From contig BJKQ01000006.1 of assembly GCA_006538405.1 (NCBI GenBank), positions 1,573,001 through 1,637,000 of the forward strand: a stretch of DNA of 64,000 nt, written 5' to 3'. The position numbers were made by a program, and so were the translations under genes. The notes beneath the pieces were generated by a model, which searched no databases, was not told the DNA's origin, and saw nothing but the letters and a program-made list of their open reading frames with translations. Every line of letters begins with the position of its first letter. The stretch's first letter is position 1. The stretch is from Hansfordia pulvinata (Eukaryota; Ascomycota; Sordariomycetes; Xylariales). This document shows positions 60,001-64,000 of the stretch, piece by piece.

Positions 60001-60758
60001 CGCGCGAACCAAAGGCGGGCGATGACCTGGACCAAATCACGACAGGGATGAAGAAGATCAAGATCAATGTGCTCACTAAAGAACAGAAAGAGGCACGGCA
60101 GCGTCAGAAGGCTGAGATGGGGAGCGTTCCCGCGGCAGATGCCAATGTGCTCAATCAAGGCGATTCGTCCATCAAGACTGAGCCGCTGCAGCATGATGGG
60201 TGCAGCACAGCCCCCCACAATGTCACTGTTGCTGTACCCGGCACCGGAATGCCAGCTCACAACGACCCGTTCACGCAGCCTTCGGTTCCCGCCCCGCCAA
60301 CCGAGAATGGCTTATCGGCGCTGAACGCTGTCAGCCCGGAACAGAAGAGTCATGTCACGCTGACAGAGGGCAGCATCCCAAGTATCATGGTGCCCGGTAC
60401 CAATATGGAACCAGGGGACACAGTAAATCAGCAGACCTGGCCATCTGGGCCCGAAAACACCTATCCAGCGGATGCCGAAGCTGAACTCGGCACCCTCAAG
60501 CAGGAAAGCCCTTCCTCCGAGATATCACCCACTCCCACAAGCTTGCAAAACTGGGAAAACACGAATATGAAGGCGGAGGCGCCTGGCAAACTTGAAAAGA
60601 ACATATGGCCCCCCCCAGCCGCCGGCCCGCCGCAGGGTTTCAGCCCATTCAAAGGGAAAGCTCACCATGGCTTCACGGCCACGTCCTCCATCCCATTCGC
60701 GGCACCACAGCAACAGCCCAGATCTGCCTCTACGGGCCAAAGCCAGGCACACCAGTAA
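57088..60758 (+). CDS. hos3: HOS3-type histone deacetylase (frame break near 57535)
   Basis: Zinc-dependent lysine deacetylase. Exons 57088-59564 and 59628-60758, with a 63-nt intron containing an in-frame stop. The N-terminal about 150 residues are Ser/Pro/Arg-rich. The catalytic domain follows: ERPERIQASVLGVSMAYVRL, VAVRPPGHHCSASYPSGFCW with the tandem His, DFDLHHGDGSQA with the zinc-binding Asp and His, SAGFDASEWEGAGMQRHKVN with the third Asp, and ISVLEGGYSDRALYSGVLSH. A long disordered tail with KKPATKSASSRPSSPTKKK and many S/TP sites follows, as in filamentous-fungal Hos3 proteins. As written, the frame from 57088 stops at 57546 after PLERPAL, while the next frame reads GSVAHDYFAKELDILHSASS straight into the catalytic domain. 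One missing C in 57534-57536 would give 1202 aa. Confidence 0.92.
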
Positions 60759-63102
60759 CAGCGTTGCCATATCTCGGTCACTCAGCACGGGCATTTTCCT
60801 CGATAACCACGCCACTGGCATTAGGGTTGGAAACCTGCCCGAGGCGTGGCGAGGCATTGCTTATTGTGCCCTAATCCGTGGCTCTGCCAGATTCAGTTTC
60901 TTTTATTCAAATGCAGACGGACAGGTGTTTGTTGGAGCGATTCTTTCGGTCGGGCGTTCTGTTTTGCAAGGGCTTGACACACATGCCTTCCTTGACCTGG
61001 CCGCGACCGTCATTTTCGATCATTTCGCCCGGAGTATACCACGATACCCCATTGTTTCCTGCTGTAGTCTGCCAAAAATCGATTCTTCCCTAGCCGGCCC
61101 TCCCCTTATCCGCCATGGTGTTTGTGAATCTTGGGCGTTGAATGTGATGACGGGATAGATATTGCTGTGGCTGTGATTCGCGGTGATTACTTGTTGCGGA
61201 TGTGATGATCTAACCAATTCCGGAGGTATTCCACAAACGTCTCGAGGTCGGGGAGGAGTTGAGTACAAGTACTCCACTGCCCACGTGTATGATGATGGAT
61301 TCGGGCCCATTGTCAGAAACGCAGGATGGAGTGTCCAATCCCGCGGCGCCCGCATCGCATTCTATCCACGAATGGCGGATGCTACTACATGATTTTTGCC
61401 TTTCGTCAAGATCCCCGCCGCGGGGTTCGGGCTTCTTTGGGGGTTTGGTAGGCAACGCGAGTCTTATGAGACTGCACGTGAGTTGCTCGTCTGCTTCTCA
61501 ATGGACAACCCGCAAGAACCCAAGAACGACGCCGCCCTAGAAAGGAACTGGATTGCCGCTCCAGGACTGGGACCACGGCGTATGACTAGTGAAGAACAAG
61601 TGAGCCGCGGGCAGCTTGGCTGAAAGACGGGATGGAGATGCCTTTTGAATGAGGGTTTCGTTGGGTAATTAGGACCGCACGGTCAAGTCCGTCGAGACGC
61701 GGACCAATTGGGCGAGCAACTTGAGCGAGAGCAGCGCCCAGCCCTACAGGAATGGCAGGTCGGCTACCACAGAGAGGGATACTCTCACAGCTGATGCACC
61801 AAGAACATGTACGAGTGCCCTATCCGGAACCAGCATTGTCATCACACCCCCTGCGCCGGAAGACGACCCACGAACCACTTGGATCTGTGCCGAGCATTCT
61901 GGATCTATGCCCAGCATTGGCGGCGACAGGGCGCACTGATTGCTTGCCTCAAAGCCTTGGCCCCCAGATCGGCTGGTTGGCCGGCGAGCCGGTCGGGCTG
62001 GCTGGCGGCGATGAGCGGCGCGCATCTGTCTTCTCCCTGTCAAGAAAGCCCCCGCGAAACAGAGCAGACACACACAGCGCTTGCCCCTGCGACCTGTGAG
62101 GAACAGCGCCATTCTGTCTGGATCAACGGCCGACGAGCCAGCCGTGGAGGACAAATTGGCCCAAGTGCTGGGGGGCGGGGCGAGATGTGCAGTTGAAGAG
62201 TTCATCCGCACGTTCCGCTGGTCAAGGATATCACGCTGCTTCTCGAAGAAGTCGGACAGGAAGCTGCTTCTCGGGCAAGTCGGACTGGCGGGGTGACCCA
62301 GGGCTTTCATGACACCTGGGGGGCTGATGGCTTGTCTCTTGTCCTCACGGCATCGTTGCCGCTTGCGCCGTGCCGTCCGTCTCCGCGGATAGTCTGCGAG
62401 CGGCCTCGCAGCGATTCCCGGCACGGGGTTTGCCGTGTCGAGGAGATGCGCACCCTGGCTTTCTTCTTCCATACACCCCAAAGGCCGGCCTGGCTGGTCA
62501 TGGAATTCGCCACCGGGGACGCGGACTTGAGGAGGGCCCCCCCTCGCCAGGTGAAGCCTAAGCTTTTCGCCTCCGCGGTGGCAGTGGGCAATTTTGGGAG
62601 AGGGGCGCCGTCGCCACCCGTCCAACTCCCTATGCGGATTGGCCAGGCTGCTGGAGAAAAGAAAAGGGCGTCTTTCGCTTCGCGTGGCTGAGAGGCGGTG
62701 CCCGGTTTTGCTCGGGTGGCGGTCCTCTCTCTGGCCCGGTCGGGCTGGTGGGCAGTTCGATTTTGTCTCTTCTGTCTCTCCCTCTGTCTCTCTTCTCGCA
62801 ACCGGCTTCGACTGCTTGTAGAGGGCAAGCGTGCTGACAGAGCTGGACGACGGGAACGATAAGTGTGAGGCTAATAATAGGCAGGATAGCGCAAGAACAA
62901 GCTTTCTTGTCCCTTTTTGCCCCCCCACCCCCCTTGTCCTCTGCCTCTCTTCTCCCCGGACAAGGTTCACGAACACCATTGGACTGCCGCAACCTGCTTA
63001 GCAGAACCACGTCCGTCTGATCTGTTCTGACTTGATCTGATTGGCGATTGTTGTCCAGGATCACAGAAGAGCTGCTGCTGCCTGGCCAGTATCGCCCTGG
63101 TC

Positions 63103-63123
63103 GGGACAGGACAGGACAGGACA
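63103..63123 (+). repeat. GGACA pentamer array
   Basis: About four GGACA/ACAGG units in the opposite orientation to the TCCTG array at 25094-25125; the unit is the same on the other strand. Confidence 0.85.
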
Positions 63124-63607
63124 GCGACAGCCCGTCGATATTCTCGAGCGGTCAGGCGATCAGCAGCCTCGGTAGCGGTCTCAATCTACGCGCATGAGAC
63201 GCATAGCTTCCAGCCCCAGAAATCGCGGAGGCCCGCCTGGCGGAGGACGAAAGACAAATACATGACGCAGCCCATGCGCGACGCCCGGCAAGAGGGCCTC
63301 AGACTTTCTTTTCTCTTTTAGTTGCTCCCTGCCTCAGGCATCCGCGGCAGCGAGCCAGGTCGCTTTTGCCACTGACTGTTGAGTGCCGGGGCGGGTGCAA
63401 GGTGGCGGTTCGCGCGCACCGCAGAAGATGTGCAGCGCCCACAGAGTCTGCCGTGTCAAGTCAACTTCTGCCGAGGGCGCGAATTGAGACATACCGCCTT
63501 GTTTCTGCTGTTTCCCGGCCTTGCTCGAGAAGTTGGTTTCTCATATTGTTCATTACTGTAACTTTTCCATGCGACGACGACTTTGGAACGGAGGTGGCGA
63601 CGTCGAG

Positions 63608-63614
63608 CACACAC

Positions 63615-63665
<51 letters not shown>
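63608..63665 (+). repeat. (CA)29 microsatellite with one interruption
   Basis: A CA dinucleotide tract of 58 nt with one G interruption near 63619; intergenic. Confidence 0.95.
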
Positions 63666-63666
<1 letters not shown>

Positions 63667-64000
63667 GCGGACTTTGCCCCTCTCCGGAGCCAGCTCGGGG
63701 TCCTGATCCTCGAGGCCGGCCGCAGATACCGGTTGTAGCCTTGACTAATAATGCGAAAGCGGCAACAAGCAACGACCGACGCTTGGGGCAAAGTAGGCGG
63801 CTGGATTTCGGCTATGAAGGGGGCCCAGATGACGGGATTCGCCACCCTTGTCGCATCCCTCGCCAGCGCGGTACCACGGGCAAGAGGTGGTGCACCTGGC
63901 TGACTGGATGGCTGACTGGCTGGCTAGCCACCCCAAGGCCAACAAGGCAGCCGAGACGATCGGCCCCGGGAGGGAGCCTGGCGACTTGTTGCCAGGCGCG

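Larger units (their letters stand above)
60759..64000. other. Intergenic to window end, no supportable gene
   Basis: 3.2 kb. The longest frame (62979-61744, minus, 411 codons) is Arg/Ser/Pro-rich, without motifs, and spans several repeat-like patches; I do not accept it as a gene. A GGACA array (63103-63123) and a CA tract (63608-63665) lie near the end. A gene could lie beyond the right edge. Confidence 0.55.

Noticed and set aside
61744..62979. 411-codon minus-strand open frame near the window end
   Set aside because: Arg/Ser/Pro-rich without motifs and no family resemblance; the hydrophobic stretch near its start is not followed by a sensible protein. GC-rich noncoding DNA often gives such frames.

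Overview
The window is nuclear DNA of a filamentous ascomycete (Pezizomycotina, most likely a Sordariomycete; the genus cannot be fixed from sequence alone). The evidence is short GT-AG introns of about 50-220 nt, very GC-rich coding sequence with C/G-ending codons, and typical filamentous-fungal proteins (CFEM-GPI protein, pisatin-demethylase-type P450, bZIP with a C-terminal DUF3425 region, homeobox/C2H2 regulator, HOS3-type deacetylase). I find no rRNA, tRNA, transposon, CRISPR or RIP-like AT-rich block.

Layout. 1-17 kb is gene-poor and microsatellite-rich. It holds a CFEM cell-surface protein (1850-2527 +), a four-exon cytochrome P450 (5168-7343 +), a single-pass membrane protein with a cysteine-rich ectodomain (9191-10573 -) and a bZIP/DUF3425 regulator (15237-17007 +). 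17-30 kb holds methylenetetrahydrofolate reductase (19858-21742 +), a GT1 glycosyltransferase (25518-26933 +) and formyltetrahydrofolate deformylase (28965-29822 +); the two folate enzymes act in one-carbon metabolism. 32-43.6 kb holds a conserved unknown (32669-33567 +), three neighbouring genes linked to ribosome assembly or translation (ACL4-like 34996-36402 +, GIR2-like 36973-37769 -, PUF6-like 38296-40464 +), and an unknown Arg-rich membrane protein (41671-43565 +). 46-50 kb is a large regulator with a homeodomain, C2H2 fingers and five degenerate C-terminal repeats that I propose are CENP-B/Tc5-like helix-turn-helix units. 50.4-54 kb holds a molybdopterin-binding-domain protein on the minus strand with 9-nt and 18-nt microexons, divergent from a GMF/ADF-H actin regulator whose first coding exon is only the ATG. 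54-61 kb holds NBP35 (-) divergent from a HOS3-type histone deacetylase (+). 61-64 kb has no supportable gene.

Two cross-cutting signals stand out. Four genes (bZIP, homeobox regulator, molybdopterin-binding protein, HOS3) each break in a way that one missing base in a short G/C run would explain, which looks more like consensus error than pseudogenes. Separately, the octamer TACTCGTA/TACGAGTA occurs about 22 times, only in intergenic DNA, about ten times a naive expectation, sometimes as 14-bp perfect palindromes.
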